DNA of 64,000 nucleotides, taken from NCBI GenBank assembly GCA_004794785.1, contig SJOL01006491.1, positions 1,161,708-1,225,707 on the forward strand. The letters are read 5' to 3'. The stretch is from Opisthorchis felineus (taxonomy: Eukaryota; Platyhelminthes; Trematoda; Opisthorchiida; Opisthorchiidae). Numbering within the stretch: position 1 is the stretch's first letter; every line of letters starts with the position of its first letter. Shown one piece after another: positions 1-13,184 of this stretch. The position numbers and the translations under genes are program-made. The notes beneath the pieces were generated by a model that ran no database searches, was not told the DNA's origin, and saw nothing but the letters and a program-made list of their open reading frames with translations.

Positions 1-349
1 AGTCGATTGTATCAGTTGATATAGGGTACGGCTGTTTCCCGTAGCAAAAGCCTTCTCCATCTCCCCAGCTTTCGATGTCCACCAGAGCTCTCGGTCTTTC
101 CTTAGACTCTTCACTATTTGGCGTTTGAGGGATTTGCGTGCGCCGTCGTACTCGTTGCATGCTGGTATGGATTTCCTGGCATCAATCATAGATAGCGATC
201 TCGCCGACATCCAGTGGTCTTTTGGTCGAGTCGGAGAGGTCGGACAGACAGCACTGAACGCCGCTAACATAGCTCCTTTCACATTTTGCCACGCTTCATC
301 CACATGCTCACTGCCAGCACAGTATTGATTTACTGTGGAGAGTTGTTGG

Positions 350-1474
350 GCTAGCTCAGATCGGTACTGTTGAGCTATGGCCGTTCTTCGAAGATAGTAA
401 ATTGGCATGCTTCTTGCTAATTTGCGAGGGCCTGAAGGGAAGCGAACTGTCAGGCGTGCACGCACCACGGCGTGATCGGAATCATGTGGTGTGTCCCAGA
501 ATTGTGGCTCTCCACCGGTGGCTGATGGCCACGTGGTCCAACTAGTTCCACGGTTGATTTGCAGTTGGTGGCCGTCAGGTTACGCGATGCGAACGTTTAT
601 GTTGGAAGTTCGTACTTGCCAGAAACAGTTCATGGTAAGCACACAACTGAAGGAGTCGATCTCCGTTGTCTGTGCGGCGAGCATCGACTCCGAATCGACC
701 GCCAAAATGTGATTCCAAGGAGCTCAGACGACCTACTTGAGCATTCATATCGCCTGCAAGGACCACAATGTCAGTGCTTTTTGCTTGACGAATGAGCCCG
801 GATAGCTCTCGATAGAAAGGATCCCTATCAGTATCAGAACTGCAGTTCGTTGGGGCATAAGCCGACACTACAAATAAGCACTACTTTTTATGCCGAGAGG
901 CACTGAGCTTGATTGAACTGGATAACCGGACGGCGCAAAGACGACTGTTCACTAGGATCCAATCCAGCAAAGCGCGTTCAGCTCTGGGGCTGAGTGCAAC
1001 TCCCACGCCATATATTCCACAACTCATCGCTTCTGGGTCACCGGACACACGGAGGGAGAAATGTGAAAGAGCTGAGTTCATCCTTGGCGTTCTGAGATGC
1101 ATAAACACGCCTGGGTCTTGTATGCGTGTTTCGGAGACACAGAATACATCAATTTTAAGGGAGTATAAGGTTTGAGCAAGCATCGCCTGTTTGCCAATTT
1201 GACATAGAGTACGGGCGTTAAAAGCTCCTATATAGAAAGAATCTCGTGGATTTAGAAGGGTGTTATTTTGAGGGGAGCATAAGGCCCTTCGGTCAGATAA
1301 CTGACAGTCAAGTGACCCAGTGACGTTTGCTTGTGTGGCGAGAAGGGGTTGGGGAGGGACATCGGTGGACACCGAACTGCGCGGGCAAATGATACTTCCC
1401 GGTTGCCCAGGCCGAGGAAGGGGGTTTGGTTGAGGCACCGCACCTTGAGCCTTTGACTTAAAAGTCTGACCCAT
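350..1474 (-). pseudogene. RTE copy A endonuclease domain (broken)
   Basis: Two overlapping minus frames (881-1474 and 575-868, plus the continuation to about 350) encode an AP-endonuclease-like fold. Visible are FNARTLCQIGKQ, then VFCVSETRIQDPG with the catalytic Glu, IYGVGVALSP, then YAPTN, LAGDMNAQVG (the GDxN motif), HRVTW and LDHVAISH (the terminal Asp-His). The enzyme nicks target DNA to prime reverse transcription. A frameshift near 870-880 separates the halves, and stop codons follow below 500. Confidence 0.82.
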
Positions 1475-1672
1475 GAGGCAGTGGGAGAATGTAGGGTTTT
1501 GTTCGGGGACCCTGCCCTAGCCTGACTCAAAAGTCTGACCCACGAGGCAGCGGACAGTAGGGTTTTCTTCGGGGACCCTGCCCGGAGCCGATGACTCAAT
1601 AGTCTGACCTGCTCGGCTGCAGGGGATTGGCCTAACCCGGGGGCGCAGGGAATAAGGCATTACTGTCTCATT
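1397..1672 (-). repeat. 69-bp coding tandem repeat in RTE copy A
   Basis: Units start at 1466, 1535 and 1604, spaced exactly 69 bp (23 codons), with a weaker unit at 1397. Each encodes a variant of GQTFES...GRVPEENPT on the minus strand. The same array occurs in copy B at 12537, 12609 and 12678, and a trace lies in copy C near 4440-4490. Confidence 0.75.
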
Positions 1673-2259
1673 CCTGATGCGGCTGCGCACAGCAGGTGCC
1701 TTTTGAGCAGCACCGGACTCTTTGGTTTTAAAAGTATTTCGACCGTATTGGATAATGCGCCGGTGGTCACGGTCAACCGTTGGGCGATCGGAGTGTGCGG
1801 TTTTTGGGGCCGACCTTTTATAAACCGTCATTCCTCAGGGGAAGGCAGCATCGCTGCTTCCATAAATATGAACATGCTGGTCGCCTGGGGGAAACACCTT
1901 ACTTCCTTCACACTCCTGTCGCAGAGGACAGTACGACTTTACCCCCAAACCGCCTCGTAGCACGATTACTCGTAGTACGGGGTCTCGCTGCTCCTTGTCT
2001 GACTGCTCCTATTTGGCCTTCCTGGCACGGTTGCAACTTGTGGAACGACGTTCCAGCCAGTGTAGCCCGCGGGATCATTGCAGCACTCAAGCTCGACCAC
2101 CACGTCAAGGTGGCAGCTTTAGGTATCCTCACACTACTAACACTCTGACGTATCTCTGCACTTCTGATTCGATGCTCACAGTAGACCCTGACGAAGTTTC
2201 CAAAACACTGATAAACAAACAGTGAGGGCATCAGTGTCTTCGCGCGCAAAACCTACATC

Positions 2260-5200
2260 TCCGATCCATAAAGTAGTAGTGAGGTAAACCCTGTCCTAAA
2301 CAAACAATGATTGCGTGCTGGTGCCATAGGAGCCGCGGTTGGCAAAAGCTGCTCTTGCCTTCGTGATTAGTTTCTTGTCGGTTCGCCGGAACTTACATTT
2401 CTGCTCAGATAAGAGAATTTATCTATCACTTCAAAAAGCTGGTTTGCGAAGATGAACTTTGGGTAAGATCCAACCAGCGTGCGCTAAACCATGCGGCGAA
2501 ATTAGTTAGACTAAGCTCGCTAGTATTTCTCGCTAATCTGATCCAATGAGCACAGTATCGTCCGAACAACCTGTAAGCGAGTGACCCTGAGGTGCCACGG
2601 CTAAGAATGGTTACAAGTAGCATATTATTAACAAAGCTAAAGACGAATGATGGGAGAAGGCAGCCTGGCTTGATACGATTTGACGACCACAGAAGCTAGT
2701 GTACAATGTTTCTGTAAGAGAGAATTTAGAAAAGAAACGTTTCACCACCAGGACCTTAGGCACTTTCCGACGGTCGGTGGAGCAAGCAACAGTCCACAGA
2801 TCAAGGGAAACGACTAACTTTGGTCGTCGGAAGGAGTGGCACTGTTCTAGCACCTGTTTACGTCTAGGATACGATGAACGCACCTATTCCCAGGGCAAAA
2901 CCCAACTTGGTTCTCACGGATCTGATTCTTCCGACGATCAGTCAGCCTGAGAACACCTTGAGCGTTACAGCTACCTTACTAACACCACGATGGGTTTTGC
3001 ATGTCATCCTTGCTCCCGTATTGAATATTGTAATAACGACCGATGAGCTCCCTTCAATCGGTATTCTAACGTTGTTCAGTAGGACTTGCTATCAAGGTTT
3101 GGCCGCCATCTTTGAACAGCGAGGAAGGAAAGCCATCTGGACCAAGCAACTTGTTTCACTGTAACTATGATAGTTCACATTCGACCTTGAGACATTTGAT
3201 GGGAGACTGACATCAGTGCCCAGCTCAAGATCGCGTGTTCATCCCAGGTTTTATGTTGATGGTGACCAACTGAAGTGTTTCTCAAAATGTGCAGCCCATC
3301 TTTCAAGACAATATTGTGAATGGATGACGGAACTATCATTTCCGCAGACCTTTCCGCCGACGCCAACCCTTTTTGGCTGGTTGATCAAATCGATTCAAAC
3401 AGACTGCTGTTGGACTTTGCGTATTCAGCGGCGCTGTGGATGAGCGTTTGCAGAATCTGCGTGTGCCAGCCTGGCGTCTGGTTGCTGATATGACTTTCCA
3501 GACGTCAACAGTAGCTACTGATTTCAATATCCAGTCCTCATGCGATCGAGTCGAATGGCCTAAGCAGACGGTTATGAAACCTTGCCGCGTGTTTTTTTCA
3601 TTGGTTCTCAAAATTTTATTCACCTCCAAGTAACATGGTGCGAATGGTCGTGATGAAAGTTTGCACTGAATAGGTACAGGCAACGTTCTTCACATAAATA
3701 GAGAACTGGCTCCCCATTATCTGTGTGATTGGCAGCATCTCCAATATGATCGCCGAAATCCGTTTGGTTAGGGTTTAGCAGACCGACTCGGGCATTTGAA
3801 CTATCTGCCACAACACTCGCGATAAGTCCCGCTAAAAGGCAGTTTTCTCTTTTTCAGCTGGGATGTACGTTAGTGTGATCAATCAAATTAACGGCGCAAA
3901 TAGGACGAACTGCTGGAATTCGGTCCAGTAAAACTAGTAGATACCACACTCAGGATCACCAGAGACCCGAGGAGTGAAGCGTGAAAAATTCGGGTTGCCC
4001 GTAAGCGGTTTGATGGAAGTACGCAACACACACCGACAGAAAGGACATACAAAGTTCCGGCACGGAATGTTTGTTGCTCAGCTTGACACAGTGTGGACAC
4101 TGAAGGCCTAAACGTGGAAAACATCCGATGAATTTAGCGGAGCCTCTTTTTAATTGATTTTACTGAGAAGTTTAGACACAAGACAGCGGTTAGGTGATAA
4201 AACGCCAAGTGAAAAAAGTGAGCCCAGTTGAAGTAGTTGTGGAGGGTTGGTGCACGAAAGTCTGCAAGAAGAGTGAACTCTATTCATTCAGACGGAAAAA
4301 GGAGGCTTCAGCTGACGTGTCCCATTTCTAAGTTTTAGTTCAAAATCCAAGTCAAAAGGCGGTGGTGAGAGGTGGGAGCTATTTCAGGGACCCCAGGGGT
4401 AGTCTTTGTCTCAAATGCAGATGTTGAAGTTTCCTTGTGGGACCATGCTCTGGGCCAATGACTCAGCGGTCTGACCCACTTGACTGTGGAGCCTTGCTTT
4501 GCCCAAGTAGGCCGCCATTAAGGCACATACGCCTCGCTTCTGCCGTAAATGCGTTTGGAGTCGAATCAGGCTCCTGGGATGATTTAGTCTTTCGAATGTG
4601 TTAGACTATAGTGGGCGGCCATGGTCGTCCGCTGTATGGCCTGAGTGGATGTCCGGAGGTCAGCCGGTCTTAACGACTGAACATCACGTCGATTGGACGG
4701 ATGTGTCACGCGTGGGCTAGGGACCAAACGAAGGCCAGAATGTCAGCCACTCAGGATCGAGCATTTATAGCTCGGCACTTCTCACCAAGATACTAGCGCG
4801 ACCTTGTGGAACATGTTGTGATAACGCTATAAATAGTTGGAATAATCTTCCTTTATCTCCATAAAGGGCCGTCTCAAGCTACCGTGTTTTTTAATATACC
4901 ATAGTGTGCGGAACACCAAGTCAAGGACCTACATAGAAGTTGCACCACCGCCAGTAAGTCCCGACGGTGGGCAGTTTTTAGAGCCGACTATTTAAAGCTA
5001 TTGCTTCTTCCGGAGAAGGCGGCAACCCTATTTCTATGAAAACAGAAATTCCGGTCACGATTGGAAACCCTTATACATTCTTCACACTCTTGATGCACAG
5101 GATAGCAGGACTTTATCTACAGAACGCTTCGCAATACCATTGCTCGCTGCGCCTTGTGTGACAGCTCCCTTAAGTCTTTCGGGGATGCTCGGACTAGTAT

Positions 5201-5270
5201 AGCCCACCGGCTCATTGCAGCACTCGAACCCGAATACCACTGCTGCGATTGATCGGAATCGGTAGCTTGT
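2260..5270 (-). mobile_element. RTE-type retrotransposon, copy C (heavily degraded)
   Basis: Same family and strand as copies A and B. About 2280-2490 aligns to the RT C-terminal part of copy B (10255-10490), 2700-3160 to its RT core, 3620-4130 to the endonuclease (remnants of HVTW and of the N-terminal endonuclease strand), and 4930-5265 to the 5' leader. All frames are closed, large parts are missing, and divergence looks higher than in A or B, suggesting an older insertion. Confidence 0.72.
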
Positions 5271-5274
5271 GTGC

Positions 5275-8200
5275 GAACCGTCATGTCCCTTGCGGCAAGC
5301 AGTCAGATTGTGGAATAAATACGTTGCGAGATTTTGCCATTTCCCAGTCGCACAAGTGGAGCAAACAAGCTCATATACAGTGGTAACAACACGTTCAAAA
5401 AGTCGGTAATTAGAGTGATTGAGTCAACAACTGTGCACACAATGCTGAAACAGGATTTCGAAAGTTCGTTTATGATCAGCCACACGAATCAGCCATTTCA
5501 TGGTCGACGACAAGAGATTTTCTGTTTCGTTTGAGGCGAGGTGGTTGTGTTGCACCTTCGACATTTTCAGCCAGTGTTCGAAGTCCTTTTAAACCAGGCA
5601 CCATTCAGCTTTCCCTGTGCAGACGTCGTGGCAGCTTCAAATACACTGATGGGTAACACATGGGACGGAATTTTCAGTCAAACTGGCTTCATGGCTTAAA
5701 TCAATTCTTGCGGTCAGTATGAGTACGTGGAGGTGAAGCCGTTCAGGTTTAACAAGTACCCATCCGTGTATTCACCTCCGCTCACTTTCTCTAACCATAT
5801 GAATTGGTTTAGGACGACATGACGCCAGTTCGTCTGGAAAGTCTGTCCCACACGTCATTTATCAATGCCATTGCATTTGCAATGGCACAGGCTGAGCGGA
5901 ATGGTGGCTATTGCAACAGGTCTCCAGACACGTTCCGCAGTGGCTGAAGAAATCGATGGAGTGGGGTAAATTCAGCGTCCAAACGGAGTCATCGTGAGCA
6001 ATAAACATAGGATGCCACTGAAGGTCAAAGTGCTGATCGGCCCGTAAAGGGTTCCCATTTTGGGCAACATTAGTGGGCGACCTCCTCCTGGTTTCAATGT
6101 CAGTCTGATGCTTTGTCACAGTCCTTCGTGCCGTTTGGTTGGTCGTCCTCAGAAATCTTCATCACGGGAAGGAAATCACCTGCGGCACGATATTGAACAT
6201 CATTTAGTTGGCATACCAAGACTGGCGTATGGTTTGACAGTAATGACCTAATTAGCCGGACGTAAACCAAGCACGAGAGAGCTGGCCTTTACAGCGTACT
6301 GAAGAGGCTTGAACGACTGCACAATCGATATCCCACGCCGGTTGAAACCAGTCCGACTTGTCGACATTTTAGTTTTTTTGCAAGTTTTGAGTATCAGAAT
6401 AATCGAACGGCAGTTTCACTGCAGACAAAAAAATACCTAACGTAGTCCTGAGAGTAAAATTTTTTCACCTCGTGTCGCGTCGTACACCAGCAGAGCATGA
6501 TTGTAATTAAACGGATTGGTACTGCAAGCATGCATCGCAGTTTCGAAGCGGTTTTCGAGGCCAGTGATCAACCCTGCGTTTAGCAGCGATCCAAGGGTGC
6601 ACCACGCAGAATTAACACAATGTTTTCACTTTAACTGGTATGTCATGATGAGGCTATTGCAACCAATGTCCCAACATTTCTCCAGTCAGCCAGACCTACA
6701 CTGATAGGGAGAGTTTTTCGGAGCAACCCACTTACTTGTTTTTAAAAGACCAGCGAAGGCGGCTGATAGCCTTTAGAAACTATTAGGAATGGACCAGTCT
6801 CGTATTCATTTTCTCGTCCACGGTCGCACCGGGAAAGAGCATGATTAGTGTTGTTTTAAGTAAAGCACAGTCGTTACTGGCAGAGACGTCTTGTTGCGTA
6901 CACGAGGAACGGTCTGCGACGGCGACCCGTTATCATTCCATTGACCAACCCAAGCAAATACTTTCATGGTCTCATAAGTATTCGATCATTCCGCAATCTT
7001 TTAAGCGGTTACCTTAATTCGCTTCATGCAGTTCAGCGATTCCTCCCTGAAGAACTGCTTTTGACTGCAAAGAACCACCTCGATTTTACAATAGAAGGAT
7101 AAAAATTTCAATTTCTCGTTGCATGGTACCATTGGACGTGACCCGACACAGCCGAACTGGCAGCCGCACGACTGAGCGGTCTGCAACACTGCTAAGGTTG
7201 ACTCGGATAACCATAGACAACAAGATATAGAGTAACCACCGTTCAAATTATGGGGCCAACAGAACCCAAGTTTCCTGCACAGCGTACCTAACAGACCAGC
7301 TGTGCCAGAAATCTTACCGCATTAATGACAGGAACCTTAAAATTATAATGATAAAAAATGAGTACAAATAACTCAGAGCTGAAAATAATGAATGACGTGC
7401 AAGTGTGGTATGTCAGTCACGGAAACTTACGAGGAACTTAGCCGATAACACAAGTGAACTAAACTCAGCGCAACGAATGGCATTCAGACGTTAACCCCCC
7501 AGCAGTATGACCGGTGAAGTCTTCTGTCAACCCGCTGAACACCATTGTACACAACATTCCGAACTGTACGAAGACTTCAACTTAAATGACATTTCTACCT
7601 CAGACAAGATGTATTTTGATCCACGATACCTCTGACAAATGCATCGTTATAAGGCGATAGCTCTAATTCCGTCTGTGTTGACTGAATGGGGAACCGTAGT
7701 CCCTGCTTCATCGAAAACCCCGCGCACTGAGGCAGTACGTAATGCTAACCGGATGGTGACCTCGTGCAATAATAGCGTCAGTTGCCAATCGCTAAATGGA
7801 CTTGTCTTCAGACTTTTGACAGATTTGACGGCTTCTTCAATAAACACTGACTTCAGTACCACTGCAAATGAGAGGAAAAATCCTTAAAATATGCATGGAA
7901 CCATCAAAGGAGCTGTACAACTTTGGCATTTTACGGTATTTCATTTGCCTGATATCGTATCTACAATGACGATTCTTTAGCAACGCGTCCACCTAAACCT
8001 TTAAAAAAAACAGACCAACCAATCAGACAGCAATAAACCCTTGAACGCTATTCGACGTTCGTTCAAAAGAATTGATATATGAAAGCAGTGTACATCCTAC
8101 ATCCCAAATGTGATATTCACGGATAGGTTTGGATCAGCACATACACTAGCCCCCAATGGGATCCGGTCAATAAAGTTCCTTTTGGGCATGAGGTCCCCAT

Positions 8201-9640
8201 TTTGGGGGACTGACCAAGGCCTTCGCTTTATGTGACAACCGAATGGTTCTCGAAGTAGACATCTACTTTTATACACACCCTGTTACGTTTGTCCTCAAAT
8301 TTGTACCTTATTCGATAATGCCTGGAATACAAACCTTGCGGAAAAAGCAGAGGTGGTGACGTAGATGTCGAATTATTGGCGGGGCTTCCTTAAATGAAAC
8401 AGCTATCTTTAAACTCTTTCCGTGGTCTAAAAACCAATCCGCTGCAACTTCACATTCATTGCTTCACCTTCCGATGTCCATTGATCGTCCCAAGGTTTAC
8501 CATCACGTAAAGAACAAATCCTTGATAAGCCAATGCTGGCAAGTTGGTCAACTGTCACACTCTTGTAGACCCACGTAATTCAACAGTACGATTAAATTTC
8601 ACCTGGTAATCGCGTATGCCGATAAGATGCACAGCCGACGTTCGAAAGTGGTCCAGATTATCGACATGCCGTTTTCTTATCTGTATGTACCTAGACAGCC
8701 TACTTCACAACTGGTCCGAGAGCGGAATTACTAGTTTGTGAGAAACATGATTAACCAGAATTTACCCGCAATAACCACTTATGCATAGACTAAACTGACG
8801 CGGAGAGGCAAGTTCGGAGGCAAAACGATTCGCATCAGCGTGATTCAGGGATGCACGAACTTAGATGCACCAGACACACCTTCAAGAAAGTTAAAAGTTT
8901 TATAGCTTTATTAATTCTCGTCGATTCCGTAACCTTAAATTAACCTTTGGATTGGCTCAGTAATTCAGTCTTTCCGACTGAATTAAACGATCTTCAGTTC
9001 ACAGGGACATCTTAGACGCGACCATCTGGGCTAGTCAACTGGCTTACCAACCACACAACTGGGGCTTCGTCGGGCTATTCAGCTCACAATACTGGTAAGC
9101 ATTCGTAGTATCGACTAGAAAAAATAGACTAACCGCCGTTGAGCTCACTCTCTGTGCCTCATTATGAACAGCAAAAAAACCAAACATTTCTACGGGACGT
9201 CCAGCTGCCAATCTCACTGGTCAGTATTAGGGATAAGTATTGGTGGTAATCAGCAGGGCAGAAGTTGGCTTTCGAAAATCCTGGACCATCAAATCTAAAC
9301 AGAAATCAAGGGCTACTTCAAAAGAGCATCGCACTTCCTGATTTCGGAGAAAGGTGATCGCTGTTGGGAAGTAGAACGCCCAAAACTTCCCGGTCCAATT
9401 GGTGTGCGGTGGGGGAGAGAGGCTGGCGCCCTAGCTGGTTCGCGCGGCCGCGGCAGATTGATGAGTTTAGGGGAATAGGTCTCTGTCCAGAGGAAACAAC
9501 TAAGGCAGGAGTACGCAACTGTGGAAGCGTCCACAGTGGTTCGTGTAGCTCAAATTCCATCTACCCAGTTGAACCTTGCTGGTATTTACCAATTTGATCA
9601 CTTAGGTCGTCAATTACGAAAGTGCCCTTAAAGCCTTGAA
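5275..9640. other. Unassigned stretch between RTE copies
   Basis: No coding region, RNA gene or repeat recognised. Open frames are short and without familiar motifs. A G/C-rich block at about 9370-9470, including a NotI-like gcggccgc core, stands out from its surroundings but has no identifiable function. Confidence 0.5.
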
Positions 9641-9962
9641 GATCAATTCAATTTATCAGCTATAAACCGTGTACCATAGGCACATTGGTTCCAGCTGCTA
9701 CAGTTTCGATCACCGGAAAGTGGGAGAGTGCGGGAGATACGGCCAAGCTTTGGAGGCGATGGCATATTCAGTTTGTTCGAAAATTGGGTAGCTACGAATT
9801 GAAGGCGATAGGTTTGGTGCACCAGCGCCACTGACTGCGCGATTGGGCCATTTCTGCCAGTGTCATTAACCATTGGAGGGTTTAGTCCCGGGGTACTCAT
9901 CCGGAGAGGCGGCAGTTGTCGACCCGAATAAGTTTTCATAGTTTTCATACTTCGTTGCCAGG

Positions 9963-10211
9963 TCATACACTGTCCACCTCGCGGTCGCTTCCATTCAGCA
10001 GACGGCTGGACGAAAAAAGCTCTGCGAGACAGACGGTCTGCTGGCGGAGTACATGTCTTAACCAGCGTAACCTATGAAGCGTGAGTAATCCATCTATCGC
10101 GGGAGAGTTCATTCTTCCCAGGACCATCTGGCGTACCTTAACATCACTGATCCAATGTTCCCACCAGACCTGACCAATGCTTCGCAGACACCCATGGTCA
10201 AACACTGACAT
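9963..10211 (-). pseudogene. RTE copy B post-RT C-terminal domain
   Basis: Encodes FDHGCLRSIGQVWWEH and LTLHRLRWLRHVLR, the Leu/Arg/Trp-rich domain that follows RT in RTE elements. It lies in a different frame from the RT core. Fragments of the same segment occur in copy D and at 56147-56405. Confidence 0.75.
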
Positions 10212-10831
10212 CTTCCGTATGTCCTCTGCGTGTAGGGGCTACGCTTCTGACCCATAAAGCAGTATGGATCGCACCGCCGCAGTGTAAAGTCTGCCCTTGA
10301 CAGACAAACCGGCGTCACGTCAGCGCCATAGGTATCGCAGGTTGGAAAAAGCTGTCCTGGCCTTTTGATTCGAGAAATAATCTCATCTCCAGCCAGTCCA
10401 CCGGAACTTACACAACTGCCCAGGTAAATACATTTATCTACCTCATCGTTTGGCTCGCCTGCAAGCATGAGGTGTGGGTTTGATCCCACCCAATCTTGTA
10501 GCAGCACTTTACACTTTGCAAGTGTGAAGCGCATGCCAAACAGTGCGGCAGAGTTATTTAGGTTATTTAAAATCATCTGCATCTGGGAGGGATCTGAACC
10601 AAGGAGAGCAATATCGTCTGCATACTCAATGTCTGTGAGGGAACGTCCCGGGAACATTGCAACTCCCGAGGTTTCAGAGGCAGGCAGGGAAATTTCAAGC
10701 AGCATATCAACGTTGAAGAGGAAAGGCGAAAGAGGACAGCCTTGTCTTACACCACTGGACGTGGTGAACTCAGGCGAAAGCTTCCCGTATACTCGTACGC
10801 GCCCACAGGAGTTTGCATACAGTGTCCTCAA
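10109..10831 (-). pseudogene. RTE copy B reverse transcriptase fragment
   Basis: An open 240-residue stretch with SSGVRQGCPLSPFLFN (RT domain 4) followed by EYADDIALLG, the catalytic YADD box encoded at 10624-10613, then the thumb region FTLAKCKVLL. This is the polymerase core of an RTE-clade element. A small deletion after FLFN and a shift into a neighbouring frame near 10110-10210 (continuing FDHGCLRSI, WWEH, LHRLRWLRHVLR) show it is not functional as a whole. Confidence 0.88.
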
Positions 10832-11617
10832 AAGGGATATAAATTTAGAAGGGACACCTTTGATCGCCAGACACTACCAAAGTTCCTGACGATCGACAGA
10901 ATCAAAAGCAGCTTTCATATCCAGAAAAACGACCAACGTGGGACGTCTGAGGGCGTGGCGCTGTTCAAGAATTTATCTCAAGGTCGATTCATCCTCGGCC
11001 AGGGCGAAACCCAGCTTGATTCTCACGAATCTGTCTCTCCCGATAATCCATCAGCCTGCGCCAAATAATGCCAGAGAGCACCTTAGATGCGACGGATACC
11101 AGACTGATACCACGATGGTTTTCACATGACGTTCTTGCGCCCTTTTTGAAAACTGGGATGACGGTTGAGGAGCTCCATTCGACTGGTATTCTGTTTTCGT
11201 TTCAAATCTTCTGTAGTATAGTCGTCAGACTGTTCACCAAGGCCTCATTACCCTCTTTGAGGAGCGTGGGGTGTAGACCATCCAGGCCAGGTGCCTTGTC
11301 GCGCTTCAGGATTGATTTCTCATGCTGAATTTCGGTTGCTGATTGTGGGTAGGTGTCAATGTTCCATTCGAGCCCGCTTGGTTCTTTCAGTGGTTGTGTT
11401 GAAGGATATCATGTAAACTGTTCTTTGAAGTGTTCAGCCAATCGCTCAAGACGACGATTGAGAGAGTGAATTGCTGTTCCGTCTTTTTCACATATTGTTT
11501 CACTGACACCTGCCTTCTTTTGACCCGTTGATCGAATCAGCTGAAACAGGGCGCAGCTGTTGCCTTCAGCGAAAACCTTCTCCATATCTTGGGCCTTCGA
11601 AATCCACCAGCGTTCTG

Positions 11618-12292
11618 TCATTCTTGAAGCTCCTGATTATCCGGCGTTTGAGGGATCTGTGCGCCATCGTAGTCGCTAGTTGCTGGTATGGCCTTTCTGG
11701 AAGCAATAAGATCTGCTGAAGATATCCAGTGTTCATTTAGTCGAGTCAAATGGGCTGAACAAACAGTTCTGAAAGCTGAGGGCGTTGCTTCTTTAACTCG
11801 CCTCCATTCACCCTCCAAGCAATCTTCGTCATCCACATGACTGTGCGTTTCCAGTAGCTTTCTAGCCAGATCAGCTCGGCACTCTTCAGCTACTGAAACT
11901 TGTCGAAGTTGATGAACGGAGCTGTTCTCTTTCGGCACGCGCAGTGCTGGCGGAAAGCGAAGTGCTAAGCGGGCCCGCACGATGGCGTGATCAGAGTCAA
12001 GTTGCATGCCCCAGAAGGAACGACAATCCTTAACTGAGGCCCTCCATCAATAACTGATAGCCATATGGTCCAATTGAGTCCACGACTGTCTTGTGGTAGG
12101 TGACCTCCAAGTAACTCGGTGTGAGCGCTTGTGTTGAAAGTTTGTGCTGGCCAGAAACAGACAGTGATCTGCACACATCTGAAAAAGCCGCTCCCCATTA
12201 TCCGTACGCTCAGCATCGACTCCACATCTACCACCTGACTGTGCTCGCCCGTTGCCCAATTTGACATAGAGTACGGACATTAAAGGCTGCAA
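11618..12292 (-). pseudogene. RTE copy B endonuclease C-half and linker
   Basis: Encodes DAERTDNGERLFQMC, then SHRVTW and LDHMAISY, then, after a shift, DSDHAIVRARLALRFP and a charged linker of about 120 residues leading to RT. It matches the copy A endonuclease C-half. The N-terminal half with the catalytic SETR motif is missing. Confidence 0.8.
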
Positions 12293-12467
12293 CGTGGATC
12301 AGGTCTTTTGAAGTTAGTAGGTGATTATTTTAGTTGGGCGACGGTTGAGACACGGAACAGTAGCTATGGGACTGGCAGATGGTTTGATTGCACTGCATTG
12401 TACGATGGCTGGAAGGGGTGTGTGAGAGAAGGCCAGTGAGCGAAGAGCTGCAAGGGCAAATGATAAT

Positions 12468-12764
12468 TCACGGTTGCCCAGGCCGAAGAAGGAGGTTTAG
12501 TTGGGGTACCCCACCTTGGGCCTTTGAATCAAAAGTCTGACCCATGAGGCAGTGGGAGGATGTAGGGTTTTGTTCGGGGAACCTGCTCCTAGCTTCTGAC
12601 TCAACAGTCTGAACCGCGAGACAGCAGTTGTTAGGGTTTTCTTGGGGGACCCTTCCCGCAGCCAATGACTCAATAGTCTGACCCACTTGGCTGTAGGGAG
12701 CCGGCCTGACCCGAGGGCGCAGGGAGTAGGGCATTACTGTCTCACTCTTATTGCAGCTGCGCAC
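12468..12764 (-). repeat. Coding tandem repeat in RTE copy B
   Basis: Units start at 12537, 12609 and 12678 (72- and 69-bp spacing), equivalent to the array in copy A. The open frame reads [17 protein letters not shown], then two related modules. Confidence 0.72.
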
Positions 12765-13184
12765 AGCAGGTGCCTTTAGAGCAGCACCGGACTCTTTGGT
12801 TTTAAAAGTATTTCGACCGTATTGAATAATGCGCCGGCGGTCACGGTCAACCGTTGGGCGATCGGAGTGTGCGGTTTTTGGGGCCTTCCTCGGGGGAAGG
12901 CAGCATCGCTGCTTCCATAATTATGGACATGCTGGTCGCCTGGGGGAAACGTCTTCCTGCCTTCCCACTCCCATCGCAGAGGACAGTACGACTTTACCTC
13001 CATACCGCCTCGTAATACGATTACTCGCAGTACGGGGACTCGCTGTTCTTCGTCGGGCTGCTCTCCGTTGGCCTTCCTGGCATGGTTGAACCTTCAGGAA
13101 CTGAGTTCCAGCCAGTATAGCCTGCAGGATCATTGGAGCACAGAAGCCCGAGCACCACGACAAGGTGACAGCTTTGGATCGGGG

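Larger units (their letters stand above)
1..2130 (-). mobile_element. RTE-type non-LTR retrotransposon, copy A (5' part; continues past the window edge)
   Basis: Read on the minus strand it holds a 5' leader, a repeat-containing N-terminal segment and an AP-type endonuclease domain, then runs into the linker before RT, where the window ends. It is collinear with copy B (9645-13180): the first 300 bases match about 11540-11800, and 1700-2125 match 12780-13178. Frames are broken by small indels, so it is inactive. The common 5' end with copy B suggests these are true element 5' ends rather than random truncations. Confidence 0.85.
9645..13180 (-). mobile_element. RTE-type non-LTR retrotransposon, copy B (near full span, defective)
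   Basis: Reading on the minus strand from 13180: 5' leader, N-terminal repeat segment (12468-12764), truncated endonuclease (12292 down to about 12000), linker (11618-12007), reverse transcriptase (about 11300-10110), C-terminal domain (10211-9963) and 3' UTR to about 9645. The front half of the endonuclease, present in copy A, has been deleted near 12290-12460. Stops and shifts interrupt the frame. It is the most complete copy in the window and the best reference for the family. Confidence 0.88.
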
